From Rhynchopus sp. YZ270_cl-10 (Eukaryota > Euglenozoa > Diplonemea > Diplonemida > Diplonemidae): DNA of 64,000 bases. The notes under the pieces were generated by a model. It made no database searches, was not told where the DNA came from, and saw only the letters and a list, made by a program, of their open reading frames with translations. This document shows, in pieces, positions 1 through 10,954 of this stretch (the stretch's first letter is position 1; each line of letters starts with the position of its first letter). A program made the position numbers and the translations under genes. Location: positions 962,501 through 1,026,500 of the forward strand of contig OZ037853.1 of the NCBI GenBank assembly GCA_964035575.1, in the 5' to 3' direction.

Positions 1-275
1 TATGAATCTAATTTCCTTCTTCAAAAGCTCTCTCTCTCTCTTTTAATGATTTGGTTTTTGGTTGAGACACACCAATGGTGTTCCGTGGAATCACTGAACC
101 ACCCATATCCTGTATCACATTGTTGATTATTCTTTCCCTGCATTGACTGCAGAAAAGTTTGCGACCTGTATTCGTCTTTGAAAAAGATCCCGCCTTCCCT
201 CAAACCCATAAGTCTGACCATTCCGCAAACCCAAACACAAAAAGCACCCACAGAACTACACAATTTTTCTCTAAA

Positions 276-965
276 ATGTGGGCTGCCCTTTTCATTTTGC
301 TTATTTGCATTGTTACTGACACAGATGGCACCCAAGACACCACCGCACTCACCTTCCTCAACCTTGACTTCAGCACTGCACAGCACATTTCTGAGGAAAA
401 CGTGGATCGGGGGGTGGCTGAAGTGTATTCTCACGAGGTCGCATCACGGTACACAGACGCTGTAGCTTGCGTTAAGACACTTGCCGCAGAGACTCGTGCA
501 CAGTGCAATGCCTTTGGCGCAGTGAGGGCCTCACGAACACACCCGAGGTTCGGGCGCGCGTTAGACGCACGGACGGTGCTCCGCTCGCTCCTCTCGGAGT
601 ACTGCGCATTGACGCCTAAGATGGCGAATTCATCCCTGCCACCTGCTCTGTTTGTGGACGTAGGTAGTCACTCCTCTGAACAGCTTCAATATGCGTTGGA
701 CCACGGATGCCGTGTGGTCTCTGTCCAACCCTCGAGTGTCACAGCAGCACGTCTGGAAGCTGCGGTTCCGCAGATGGTCGTGAAGCGTGTCGCAGTGGCG
801 CATACGGACGGTGAGGCGCCGTTCAGAGGCCTTGGGGAGGAGGGGGACGGCTTTCGTGGTGGTGGCGGGGCGGTGGAGCTGAAGACATTGGATGCGTTGT
901 TTCTGTCAGAGCCGTTGCTCCCACAACAAGCAACATTCTTGTTGTCGAAACTGAAGACGAAGTGA
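276..965 (+). pseudogene. FkbM-type methyltransferase-like gene, copy 1, 3'-truncated chimera
   Basis: The first ~215 codons match the whole gene at 10955-11953 almost base for base, including the signal peptide (MWAALFILLICIV) and the SAM-binding-like motif VDVGSHSSEQ. From about 922 the reading frame leaves the methyltransferase and runs into ~75 bp that also occur inside the WD40 gene at 30624-30698, so the last ~13 residues are foreign. The second conserved FkbM block (SLDINGMEHSALLGARRL in copy 2) and the C-terminus are missing. An in-frame ATG exists at 159, but 276 is preferred because a secretion signal starts there. Enzymatic activity is unlikely. The truncation is seen directly; the family name rests on motif resemblance. 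Confidence 0.7.
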
Positions 966-1000
966 TGGTCAACGTGCTCTCCGTGCACTCCTCAATACTA
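921..1000 (+). repeat. pasted fragment of the WD40 gene (first copy)
   Basis: About 75 bp here match the interior of the beta-propeller gene at 30624-30698 (the part encoding NILVVQTEDEVMVNVL). The same segment recurs at 19768-19840. At both sites the fragment is joined at the same point (after CTCCTCAAT.CTATGG) to the DUF4116 sequence, so the fusion formed once and was then duplicated. Confidence 0.8.
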
Positions 1001-1434
1001 TGGTCGCTGTGAACACCTTTTTTGTGTTGGACCATGAGAACATCGACGCACAATGCGCTACCATTTTCTTGTCGGCATTGAAACAGAACACCGATGTTGC
1101 GCTGCGGTACACCCCTGCGCCAGCGCTGACAGACCGTGCACTGCTTCTCCCTCTCTTAGCGAAGGAGGGACGCCTTCTCAAACGTCTTCCCACAGAGATG
1201 CGCTGCGAAGAAGAGATCTGTCTCACAGCTGTCTCGGATTATGCCTATTCTCTTCAGCACTGTGTCGACCGCAACCGTGCTGTGGTGCTTGCCGCAGTCT
1301 CGCGCTCGGGGGAGTGCTTGCGTTATGCAGAAGCATTTCAAAGTGATACTGCCATTTGTTGCGCAGCCCTGAAACGGTCAAAGAAGATTTTGTGGGTTTT
1401 GGTATTTATACTGAGGATTCCCACAAGACACTGA
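1000..1434 (+). pseudogene. DUF4116-like repeat protein fragment A
   Basis: The translation carries repeats of the DUF4116 type (NRAVVLAAVSRSGECLRYA; DTAICCAALKRS), in which a helix with 'VVLAAV..(S/N)G..LRYA' recurs every ~45 residues. Positions 1000-1380 match 19840-20217 closely. After 1380 the homology ends and the frame drifts into unrelated sequence, so this is a 3'-truncated copy. The function of DUF4116 proteins is not known. The start given is an in-frame ATG in the fused segment and may not be a real initiation site. Confidence 0.6.
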
Positions 1435-2248
1435 GACGTACACACTGTCACCGCCAGCTGCTAACTGCACGACGCACACCCTCCTCTCCTCTCCTCCCCT
1501 GTCCATTACACTGGTGTGAGCAACTTTTCAGTTTCACTCAACACCGATCGACAACTCTACCCCTATTTTGTTGCTTACCTCTTACCACATCTCTTTCGGA
1601 CGGGCAGGACACTTGGTCGACACTGCAGCGTTCCCCGTCGTGATGACTGGCATGAGGGCTGTGTGCGTGTTAAGACCTTGGACGAGTACACATGCCTGCC
1701 CTACTCCGTTGGCACGGGATTGGGTGAGGGCAGCGTTCCAGACCCGACTGTACCAGAAATGATGATACGAGAGACACGTTGACAACCCCACCCCCTTTTT
1801 GGTGCTTACCTCTTACTACAATCTCCTGTCGGACGCAGGACACTTGGTCGAGACTCCAGCGTTCCCCATCGTGTACGGTGCTTGTCCCAGCATGGCACAA
1901 CCACCAACAGGCAGCACCCTGGATGTTAAATTGCATCCGGGGGAACTTACACCGAGTGTGACGCCTCCTGAAGTTCCATGAAGGTTTACCTGAGGATAGA
2001 AGGGAGCCACAAACTGTTCCAAATGGTCACGAAGGCGCAGTGATTTTCCGAAAGTTGGAATCTCAGACAAAATGTCGTCATACCACCATAAACACAGTCT
2101 GTCAGACCTATAGCACCCCGGTATAATAGGGACATGTATACACCATGTGGTACTTTCACCCCGCGTTTTGGCTATATTAAAGAGACAGGCTGACACACCA
2201 CACAACAGGTATACACCGCCTGCACCTTTGTGTCCACATTACACAAAC
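1435..2248. other. non-coding stretch with a diverged ~80-bp direct repeat
   Basis: No convincing gene is seen. Two related segments lie at about 1560-1640 and 1797-1876. Both contain GCTTACCTCTTAC and GGACACTTGGTCGA and end in GCGTTCCCC. The last part is the 5' flank of NACHT copy 1. It differs completely from the 5' flank shared by NACHT copies 2 and 3. Confidence 0.5.
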
Positions 2249-5200
2249 ATGGGCTGCGGAGCGTCTAAGCCTGAAACGGACGAGACAGACAAAGTCACGA
2301 CCACTCAAAAGCAGAAATACTCACACGTGGTGGACAGCGTGGACGGGAGGACAATGCTGCACAGTGCGGTGCTTGCGGGGGACGTGGAGGCAGTGCGGTT
2401 TCTTGTGGAGAACGGGGCAGGGAACGTGCGTGACAGGGACGGGAAGGTGCCGCTGTGGTACGCACTGCAGCACAGGGACGCGGATGTGCGGGGGCGACTT
2501 GAGGCGGAGCTGGGGGCGCATGCAGCACAGATCCTTGTGGAGGTGGAGGATGCTGTGCAGGTGTACCTCACTCACGGTGTCGCCACAACAACAACTACAA
2601 CAACAGCAACAAGAACAACAGGTGTGGCAGTGGAACGGAGCAGTGGAGATGCAACGACAGCACCTCTGACTGACCCTCACATGGACATGGCGAAAGACAC
2701 GAACACCTCGACTGGAGAGAGGCACCTGGGAGAGGACGATCTTGACGGGGACACGGGTGCACTGCGGCACACAGACGGACGGAAGGTGGAGTTCCTGCGG
2801 AAAACAGACGACAACAAGAACAGCAACAACAAGAACAGCAATGGAGGTGAAGACCTGCTGTGCTGGCTGCGTGGTCTGCCAAAGGTGGATCCGCCCTTGG
2901 GCTACACAGACGAACACGTGCGGCACATGGAGGCGGGGTTCCGTGTGGTGTGCAAGCGTCTGCTGGAGGACATGAGAGGACGGAGGGAGGCTGCGAAGAC
3001 ACGTGGTGGGCACGTGGAGGTGGAGGACTGGATGGCGGCACGCGACCCGTTTGAGCTGCTGCTGTCGGGGTTCCTGTTCACGTCTGACTGCGTGGAGTAT
3101 GTGCTGGACAGCGGCGGGGATGTTGTGTGCGACGAGAAGGACGGGACACCGCAGATTGCGAAAGGGACTGACGGGAAGCTGCGGTACATCAGACTGACGG
3201 AGCGGGCTGTGCTGGACAACCACGGGAGTGCTGCTGATGTGAAATCACAGTCGCTTGCGCTGTACATGACGATGAACACTGCGATGCGTGCTGTGGGGCA
3301 GCTGGCTGCGGTGAAGGAGTGGAAGGGGACACCTGAGAAGACAGCACCGAACGTGTTTGAGCTGTGTCCCGCACCCCCGCAGCTGCACGTGATTGCGACC
3401 TTTGCGCCGCTGATCCGTGGTCTGGACCGGCTGATTGGGAGCCGGCGGAAGCAGCTGCGGACTGTGTTCCGCGGGATCAATGTGAACGTGTCTGCGAAGT
3501 ACGCGCTGAATACGCACATTGTGTGGAACTGCTTCACGTCGACAACACTGAAGCGGGATGTGGCTCGGAGCTTCATGTACGGGAAGGGGGGCACGTTCTT
3601 TGTGGTGGTGGCGAAGGAGGGTGCTGCAGACGTGAAGTTCTCGTCTGTGTATGCTTCGGAGGACGAGCTGCTGTACACAGCGAACATCGAGTACCGGGTG
3701 CAGTGGAAGCTTTCGCCGACGTTGCTGCGGATGATGGGGCTGCGCTTTGACGTGATTGTGATGCAGGAGGTGTGTTCTGGTGTGGGTGTTGCAGAGACGA
3801 GTGCGGCTGAGCAGGTGGGTGCGCTGCAGGAGGTGATGGGACACACAGTCGCGTTCTTCGAGGACTACCTTGCGCATTACGTGGAGGGGCGTGTGGGGGA
3901 CGACACACGTGTGGATGAGTCGGAGACACGTCCGCTGATGGAGGAGGTGCGGAGGTGGCTTCGTGCACGTGGAGGTGGAGGTGGAGGTGGGAAGCAGATG
4001 TCTTCCGTGTGCGCACAGGCAGCAGCGGGCACAGAGCGCAAGCCTGATGTGGAGGCGAGAGAAGAAAGACAAGGGATGTGTGATGTGCTGTGTGTGATCG
4101 GAGAAGGAGGGAGCGGGAAGACGTCTGCTTCGATTGCAATTCTGAGTGACCTTGCAACGTCTGGGAGGAAGAGCGAAAGCACCAGCAACGAAGACACAAC
4201 AAACAGCAACAAAAACAGAAACAGCGTGGTGAGTGATGTGACTGCGGATGCGGATGCGAAGCCGTACTTCCCTGTGTTTGTGGCGCTGCCGACTGTGAAG
4301 CAGCACCTGCTTGAGAAGGGAGGGCTGGACAGGTTTGTGCTGGAGTCGTTTGCGCTGCGGGAGGCGGACCGTGCGTTCCTTGCGGAGACGTACGAGGTGG
4401 TGCTGGTGCTGGACTCGCTGGACGAGGTGGGGCTGACGCAGGAGGATGTGGGTGGTGCGTGCTCTGTACATGCAGCCGTTCACAGAGGTGGATGCGAGAA
4501 CGTACATCAAGCGTGCAAACACAGCCTGGGAGAAGGAAAAGGAACACAAAGCAGAGAAGGAGAAGGAGAAGTCAGCCCACAAGGAAGAGCGCACAGTCTT
4601 CGTGCGTGAGGAGGACGTTGAGGGACTTGTGCAGCTGCGGAACCCGTTTGTGCTGCACATGGCGTGCCACGCGCAGTGCAGCGGGAAGGCTTCTGAGGAG
4701 GTGATCTACGAGACCTACCTGGAGACGTGGACGAAGAAGGAGATGGCGCTGGTGGAGTTGCTGTTGCTGGTGCTTATGCTGTTGCTGTTTCGGATGTGTC
4801 TTTGGAGGATGTGGTGCGTGCAGGGGAGCTTGTTGCATGCAGGATGCTGGAGACAAACGAGTGGCAGGGGACTGTGGGTGTGGCGTCGAAGCTTCTTGAT
4901 TCGCAGCACGGTGTGTGTGAGGCTGTGCGGGATGCGTGCTTCCGCTGCCTGCCGTTCCGGATTGAGGACTTTGGGGAGGAGCGGAGTGCGTTCGCGTTCC
5001 GGCACAAGTCGCTTGGGGAGCACCTTGCAGCACGGCGGCTTGCACGTGATCCAGCAGGGACACTGGGGACGCTGGTGCAGCGGAGCTTCAGCAAGGACTC
5101 GCAGCGTGTGCTTGGGTTCTTTGCGGCGCTGGTGTGTGGAGACAGTGTGCTGTACGAACGTGCCTGCACAGAGCTGCTTGCGGCTGTGAAGGCGACACGC

Positions 5201-7467
5201 GGCAGTGCAGGTGGAGGTGGAGATGCAGGTGTTGGTGGGGAGGGTGCTGTGACAGCAGGGTCGAATGCAGCAGCACTGCTGGCACGTGCACGCATCCCTG
5301 TGAGTGGGGAGGACCTGAGCGGGATCCGTGTGTCGAACTGCGACCTGCGCGGGTCTCTGTTTGTGGAGACGGCGCTGACGGGCGCTTCCTTCTCGAACTG
5401 CTGGCTGGAGCACACTGAGTTCCACACCTGCGACATGGGTGGCACGATGCTGCCTGACTGCTCCCTTGGCACACCACTTCCTGTACTGCAGCATCGTGCC
5501 TATTGTGTGACAGTGACACCTGATGGCAGTCAAATGGTAACAGGTAGTGCAAACTGCGTAGAGAGCAGAGTACATGTGTGGAGCATGTCTTCTGGGGAAG
5601 AAGTGATGGTCTTGGAAGGACATTCGCACCACATCAATGGAGTGGCAGTAACACCTGACGGAACCCGCATAGTTTCCTGCTCCGGCGACAAAGCTGTGCG
5701 TGTGTGGGATATGCACACTGGGGAGGCAGTGTTCGTCTTGAAAGGCCACAAAGATGAGGTGCGTGAAGTGGCAGTCACTCCCGACAGTTCTAAAGTTGTT
5801 TCAACTTGTGATGGAGACGGCATCCGTGTGTGGGATCTCTCGACGGGGATGGAAGTGCTGGCAGTGAAGTCGCCTGGCATTCTCAGCATGGTTATTACGA
5901 AGGACGGAAGTCAAATAGTGTCATGCTCTGAGGAGGTGCTGTGCGTATGGGATCTGGTGACGGGGGAGCAGAAGAGTCAACGGACTTGTTGTGTGCAGAC
6001 TCCGCATGCACTGGCAGTAACTCCCGATGGATGCCATGTTGTTTCGTGCTGTTATGATGTCGCACATCTTTGGAACCTCTCCACTGGGGCAGAGGTGATG
6101 GTGTTCCATGCCGACGATGCGTTGACAGCAGTGGCAGTCACTCCCAATGGATGTCACGTGGTTGCTGGATCCATGAGTGGCACTGTGTACGTTTGGAGCA
6201 TTTCGACTGGGAAGGAGGTGACGGTGTTGCAAGGGCATACTTCTACTGTGACTGCAGTGGCAGTGTCACCAGATGGATGCCACGTGGTTACATGCTGCCA
6301 CTACGACAAAACTGTTCGAGTGTGGAACATCACGACCGGGAAGGAGACACCAGGTTTCGAAGGAGTCTCAGGAAAAGCTGTGGCAGTTGCCCCTGATGGA
6401 TCTATCATTTCGTACGGTGGCAAGAGGAGCTCCATCTGGAACGCATCCACCGGCAGGCTGACACGGGTAGTTGAAGCAGGATTGCACATGCTGCGGCTGT
6501 GTACCCAGATGGATCTCGTGTAGTTTATTGCTCTTGCGACGACGCTGGCGAAAGGAGAGCGTGTGTGTGGGACGTTGCGACGGGGAAAGTGCAGCCTTTG
6601 TGCACAGATTCCAGTGAGTTTGCGGTGTTCTTGAAACAGTGTGGAGCACTGCTTTACTTGACAGTGTCTCCCGATGCATCTCACGTGGTGGCCTGTTCAG
6701 AGTCTTCACAGGAGGAAGACACTTACTATACGTATGTGTGGAGCATGCCGACTGGGAAGAAGGTGTCAGAATATGCAGGAACTACTTGCCGTCCCAGAGG
6801 AGTGGTAGTGACTCCTGATGGAGTGCATGTGGTTTCGTACTATGATGATGATTCCACCGTACACATGTGGAAACCTCACACTGGAGAAGAGACGATGGTG
6901 TTCAAAGGACATACTCATAATGTCAACGGCGTGGCCGTGACTCGTGATGGATCTCGCGTTGTTTCATGCTCTTACGACAAGACTGTGCGTGTGTGGGATG
7001 TTGCCAGCGGGAAGGAGGTCTTCACCTTGAAGCATGATGCGTGCGTGGACGGAGTGGCACTGACACCTGATGGAGCTCACGTGGTGTCGAGTACGCGCAG
7101 TGTGAGTGTGTGGAGCATGACCACTGGTGAGAAGGTGGCAGGGATCAGGGTACATTGTGATTTGCGCAGACTTGCTGTGAGCCTTGATGGACGCGAAGTG
7201 ATGTGTGCTTCCGAGGACAACACTGTACGTGTGTGGACCATCTGCACTGGGGAAGACGGCACAATTGATGGGTTGCGGCTGAAGAGAGTGATCGGTGTAC
7301 CTCCAACAGTTCCTCGTGCATTTGGCTGTCGCAATGCTGATGCTGTGGAACCTGAACTTGCGAGACGGATTCTTTGTCCTGTTGAGGAGGCTGACGAAGA
7401 GGCTGACGAAGAGGCAGAGGAAGAGGCCTACGAATGCAGTCTGAGTGACGAGGACGAATGGTGTTGA
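2249..7467 (+). pseudogene. ART-NACHT-WD40 gene, copy 1 (disrupted)
   Basis: This is the same architecture as the intact copy at 12428-17599: ankyrin-like segment, ADP-ribosyltransferase-like domain (FRGINV, FTSTT, SEDELL), NACHT Walker A (GEGGSGKT) and Walker B (VVLVLDSLDEVG), pentapeptide-like stretch and WD40 repeats. The N-terminus is MGCGASKPE instead of MGSGASKPE, and the first ~30 residues and the upstream DNA are unrelated to the other copies. About 135 bp of the NACHT module after Walker B are deleted with a change of frame, and there is another frame change in the WD40 region near 6.5 kb. The C-terminus is longer and acidic (DEEADEEAEEEAYE). As read, it is a pseudogene or a badly assembled allele. 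It could make a truncated ART plus partial NACHT protein, but that is inference. Confidence 0.85.
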
Positions 7468-8130
7468 CACTGCCTCGTGCGGTGGTGCCCTCATGCCACT
7501 GCGGGTGCGTTGTGCGAGGACAGAAGAACGGCTTGTCGAGGTGTTACACTGCCAGTGCACTAAGTGTGCTGTCTGTTCATATTCACACGTCTTTTCCAAG
7601 ATGTGTTGCGATTACACATGTTGTTTGATCACTTGGTTTTTGGAGTGTCACACACTGCCATTCCACATCTGTACACTATATTTACATTTCTGACTTTGAT
7701 TTTCCCTGGAGTTTGGATTATCCCCAAAACCGCCAAAAACTTATTTGGAACACCAAGTTTCTTGAGTGCTGTACAACGCTAACATACAGCACCACCAATC
7801 TTCACCCCCTCCCCACACACACGAAGCCAGGAGAGGGCCCTACACGCTACCTCCCCTATGTAAAGTACAAAAGGATTCCACCTCACAGAAGGGATGGTTT
7901 GTCGATAAAAAAGGGGGGTCGCATTTTCCCTTATCTCATCACTGCCACACTTCTTCTTCTATTTTCAACCAGACCCTACATCACGCACGCCTGATTACCC
8001 TGTGTTCCATGATCCCCGTTCATCTGGCTGATGAGTGGAAGCGGGAGTAGAGCATATCAGAGGTGAACCACGAAATGGATGTAGGACTGCGTGGTTGGGG
8101 TCCACTCCCGTACACCGGTCATGTACCAAG
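7468..8130. other. conserved 3' flank of NACHT copy 1
   Basis: Most of this ~600-bp stretch recurs downstream of NACHT copies 2 (17,640-18,250) and 3 (26,985-27,620). It includes a GAATGCAGTCTGAGTGACGA segment that is coding in copy 1 but follows the stop codon in copies 2 and 3. No separate gene is supported. Confidence 0.6.
7860..8052. repeat. 200-bp dispersed block, member 1
   Basis: It starts near GTAAAGTACAAAAGGATTC and contains ACAGAAGGGATGGTTTGT, a G run and a pyrimidine-rich tract. It recurs at 12089-12296, 18075-18250 and 27421-27630. Confidence 0.75.
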
Positions 8131-8336
8131 CACGGCGGACTACTTGTGGAACTACTAGTCGTCATGATGAGCGTAAAACACGACCAGTGACACTACTAGT
8201 TCCACTAGTAATACGACTAGTAGCTCCACTAGGACCAACTCGTGTACGACAAGTCGTGCTACCATGTGTACTGGTCATAAAACACTAGTCATTTGGACGT
8301 AGCTCTACTAGTCTTCCCGCTGACTAGTCCGCCGTG
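8131..8336. repeat. CTAGT-rich foldback (MITE-like) element
   Basis: The ends are inverted copies: CACGGCGGACTA at 8131 and TAGTCCGCCGTG ending at 8336. The interior holds many ACTAGT/CTAGT palindromes in both orientations. The paralogous flank at 27,690-27,770 keeps only the right part, so the left and middle were lost there or gained here. No coding capacity. Confidence 0.55.
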
Positions 8337-8382
8337 AAGTGCACTGTTCACGAGCGGGCTGTTGTATTTCAAGTCAACTTTT
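8337..8382 (+). repeat. TTCACGAG...TTGTATTTCAA upstream motif, site 1
   Basis: GCACTGTTCACGAGCGGGC followed by TTGTATTTCAAGTCAAC. Related copies lie at 27771-27815, 32863-32905, 37586-37636 and, more diverged, 46827-46853. Four of the five sites are a few hundred bases or less upstream of a gene. The role is unknown. Confidence 0.5.
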
Positions 8383-8970
8383 TGTTCGACACCAAAGCGC
8401 AGCATACTGCGAGTTTTCTTGGATGCGCAGGAAAAATGACTGGGGAGTGTTGGTGGCTCCGTGACGCCACAGAGCCGGCACACTAGACAACTATGGTATC
8501 TAGACAACTACACACTCGTTGAGTGCCTCACAAAACCTATAATTACTTCTTTGCTTTTATCTATTGTCTTCACGCTTTATCGTTGTTGTTGGGTTGGGAA
8601 ATAAAATCGACACAAAAGCGCAGATCCTGCGTCTGCGTGCAGAGGTGTTTGCACTTCACATACCAGTTCTTGCTTGGTGCCTGCGTCCGCCGATGAACTA
8701 CCTTCTCCACCTCATCACGCCAACACAACAGGGAAAAGGCTTTGGTTACAAAAATATGGATTTGACAATCAAGGGGTGGAACGGAGTGAAGGATACGGTG
8801 GAGCTGGGTGAGGATGACACACCTGCGGTGCTGCGTCGGAAGGTGGCGTCTGCAGTGGGGTTGCCTGAAGACGGCTTTGCGATGAGTTTCGGTGGGGAGG
8901 CGGTGGACGAAGGATACGACATGACGCAGCTGAGTGCTGGGGACACGGTTGTGTTGACGAAGGTGACGAA

Positions 8971-9619
8971 GGTGTGGCGTACCGTCTGCAACGCAGCTCC
9001 GAAGGCATGTCTGAGGCGGAGCTCCGTGGTGGCGATAGAGCGAGAGGTACATGGATGGGGGAGTATTCTGCTGAGACGGCGTACCCCTCCACAGAAGTTA
9101 GGGGCAGGAGGGCACTACCATTCATCCAGCGGGCTGAACAGGAGACATCTGCGCATGCTCGCTACCGGCACCATGAGCACGTGCGTCCAGGGGACGCACC
9201 CGTGAAGGCACCTGAAGGAGCGGTTCCGATCTTCCAGTTTGCGATATGTGTGCTGCACCGGAAGACGAAGTGTGATGCCTGCTCGAAGAACGCCCAGGCA
9301 GACCTGATGCATTGCTGCTTTGCGCACCACTCCAACGACGACGGGTTACCGATCCGACACGAAGCATGCACTAAGCATAGACTCTCGAGGTGCGGGAACT
9401 GTGTGCAAGAGAAGAGTACGCTGGATCACTGCTGCCGCCGCCACCACGACACCTCGAAGGGGCGACAGACGACGCTGGGAGGCTTCTTCAAGAAGAAGCA
9501 GACGAAGCAGAAGGATGGGCACAGCAGGGGCGGTGATGGACTTATGTAACATCACCTCCACGATGTATTGTATCACCTATCTCGGATAGGGGTGCATGCA
9601 TCGAAAACGGGCCCCCACC
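8971..9619 (+). mobile_element. insertion A (retroposon-like) in UBL-LRR copy 1
   Basis: The insert is bounded by the direct repeats GTTGACGAAGGTGACGAA at 8953-8970 and 9620-9637. Paralogues at 28,170, 41,320, 45,455 and 63,175 have a single copy of this target, so the empty site is visible in the same window. An 18-bp duplication without terminal inverted repeats fits target-primed reverse transcription. No poly(A) tail is seen. It carries the Cys/His-rich reading frame at 8974-9549, possibly the 3' part of a larger element. Confidence 0.75.
8974..9549 (+). CDS. Cys/His-rich protein with PIP-box-like tail inside insertion A
   Basis: This is a 191-residue frame, probably the C-terminal part of a longer protein because it is open from the insertion boundary. 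Two similar metal-binding-like units are visible: CDACSKNAQADLMHCCFAHH and, ~30 residues on, CGNCVQEKSTLDHCCRRHH (pattern C-x2-C-x8-HCC-x3-HH). Near the C-terminus QTTLGGFF matches the PCNA-interacting PIP box (Q-x-x-hydrophobic-x-x-F-F) and is followed by lysines. A PCNA-binding, zinc-binding tail would suit a retroelement or replication protein. The family is not recognised and there is no direct proof that it is expressed. Confidence 0.5.
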   Translation: MAYRLQRSSEGMSEAELRGGDRARGTWMGEYSAETAYPSTEVRGRRALPFIQRAEQETSAHARYRHHEHVRPGDAPVKAPEGAVPIFQFAICVLHRKTKCDACSKNAQADLMHCCFAHHSNDDGLPIRHEACTKHRLSRCGNCVQEKSTLDHCCRRHHDTSKGRQTTLGGFFKKKQTKQKDGHSRGGDGLM

Positions 9620-10487
9620 GTTGACGAAGGTGACGAAATACGAGGCCAGAGCAGCACTTCATGCGTTGGGTGAGACTGACATCACGGCTGAGAGGCTGGA
9701 GAGTGTGGAGGATCCTGAGGTGGCGTGTTTGCTTCTGCAGGCGGAGGTTGCGACGGTGATTCCTGAGTACTTCTTGTGTGGCGCATCGTTGACGAGTCTT
9801 GATCTGAGTGCTGAGTCTGTTGTGACTCAAATTGGGGGCTGCTTTTTGTGGGACTGCACTTCATTGACAAGCATCGACCTCTCTGGGTTGATCCATGTGA
9901 CACACATAGGCGAATGCTTCCTTACTGGATGCGAGTCTTTGTGTACACTGGACTTAACACCATTGAGGAGTGTTACACACATTGAGGAATGCTTCCTTGA
10001 AGGATGCAGGTCTTTGCGTACACTGGCCTTGCCACCACTCAGCAGTGTTACACAAATAAATGCACGCTTCCTTTGGGGATGCTGGTCTTTGTGTTCAGTG
10101 GACTTAACACCACTAAGCAGTGTTACAAAAATTTTGTCATGCTTCCTGTGGGAGTGCAGGTCTTTGCGTACACTCGACTTAACACCACTTAGCAGGGTCA
10201 CACATATTGAAGACGGCTTCCTTGAAGGATGCAGTTCTTTGAGTACACTCGACTTATCACCACTGAGCCATGTTACTCACATTGAGAACCAGCTGTTTAT
10301 GGAGTCTGAGCACTTCCTTTCTGGGTGTACTTCGTTGAGGAGCATCTTCCTCAGCGGCTGCAGCGATGTTGTGTCGAGCACAGTGAGGAAAGAAGAGCTG
10401 TGGCATTTAGTGGTTGAATCCCGTCCGAAACGCAGCAGAGACGAACCACCTGAGGAATCCCGCAAGCGACTGAGACACACAGAGTGA

Positions 10488-10954
10488 CACCGCCAGCTGC
10501 GCACTGCGACCTCGAAGCTGCACGACGCACACCCTCACAGTCCACTCCTCCCGCAAAGCACTGCAGGCAACACAGCTGGAAACGCTGCTGCATAATTTTC
10601 TAGTGTAATTTTCTTTCCTTACTTCACCCGCTTGTGTTTACTCTCAAATACTTTCAATTCTGTGAAGTGACAGTATATGAATCTAATTTCCTTCTTCAAA
10701 AGCTCTCTCTCTCTCTCTCTTTTAATGATTTGGTTTTTGGTTGAGACACACCAATGGTGTTCTGTGGAATCACTGAACCACCCATATCCTGTATCACATT
10801 GTTGATTATTCTTTCCCTGCATTGACTGCAGAAAAGTTTGCGACCTGTATTCGTCTTTAAAAAAGATCCCGCCTTCCCTCAAACCCATAAGTCTGACCAT
10901 TCCGCAAACCCAAACACAAAAAGCACCCACAGAACTACACAATTTTTCTCTAAA
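10488..10954. other. intergenic, 3' flank of UBL-LRR copy 1 and 5' flank of FkbM copy 2
   Basis: The stretch from 10676 on is a near-identical copy of the window start (positions 1-275), including a CT-repeat (10706-10722) and the sequence leading to the signal peptide. No gene is seen. Confidence 0.6.

Larger units (their letters stand above)
8756..10487 (+). pseudogene. UBL-LRR protein gene, copy 1, interrupted by insertion A
   Basis: The N-terminal ~72 residues (MDLTIKGWNGVKDTVELG onward) look like a ubiquitin-like beta-grasp domain. A linker (YEARAALHALGETDITAERL) and about eight BspA-type leucine-rich repeats (TSLTSIDLSGLIHVTHIG) follow. The tail is basic (RPKRSRDE, RKRLRH), which could be a nuclear localisation signal. 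The start is chosen from conservation of MDLTI in all five copies. The reading frame is split by a 649-bp insertion plus an 18-bp target duplication at 8971-9637. The LRR half from 9638 to 10487 is otherwise open. UBL-LRR pairing suggests a binding or ubiquitin-pathway adaptor, which is inference only. Confidence 0.8.

Noticed and set aside
2249-7467. Reading the ADP-ribosyltransferase-like domain as a captured bacterial toxin
   Set aside because: It is embedded in a eukaryotic ankyrin/NACHT/WD40 protein with the same base composition as its neighbours, and R-S-ExE enzymes are also common in eukaryotes.
8289-8507. Small minus-strand open frame in the UBL-LRR leader
   Set aside because: Overlaps conserved non-coding motifs and has no recognisable features.
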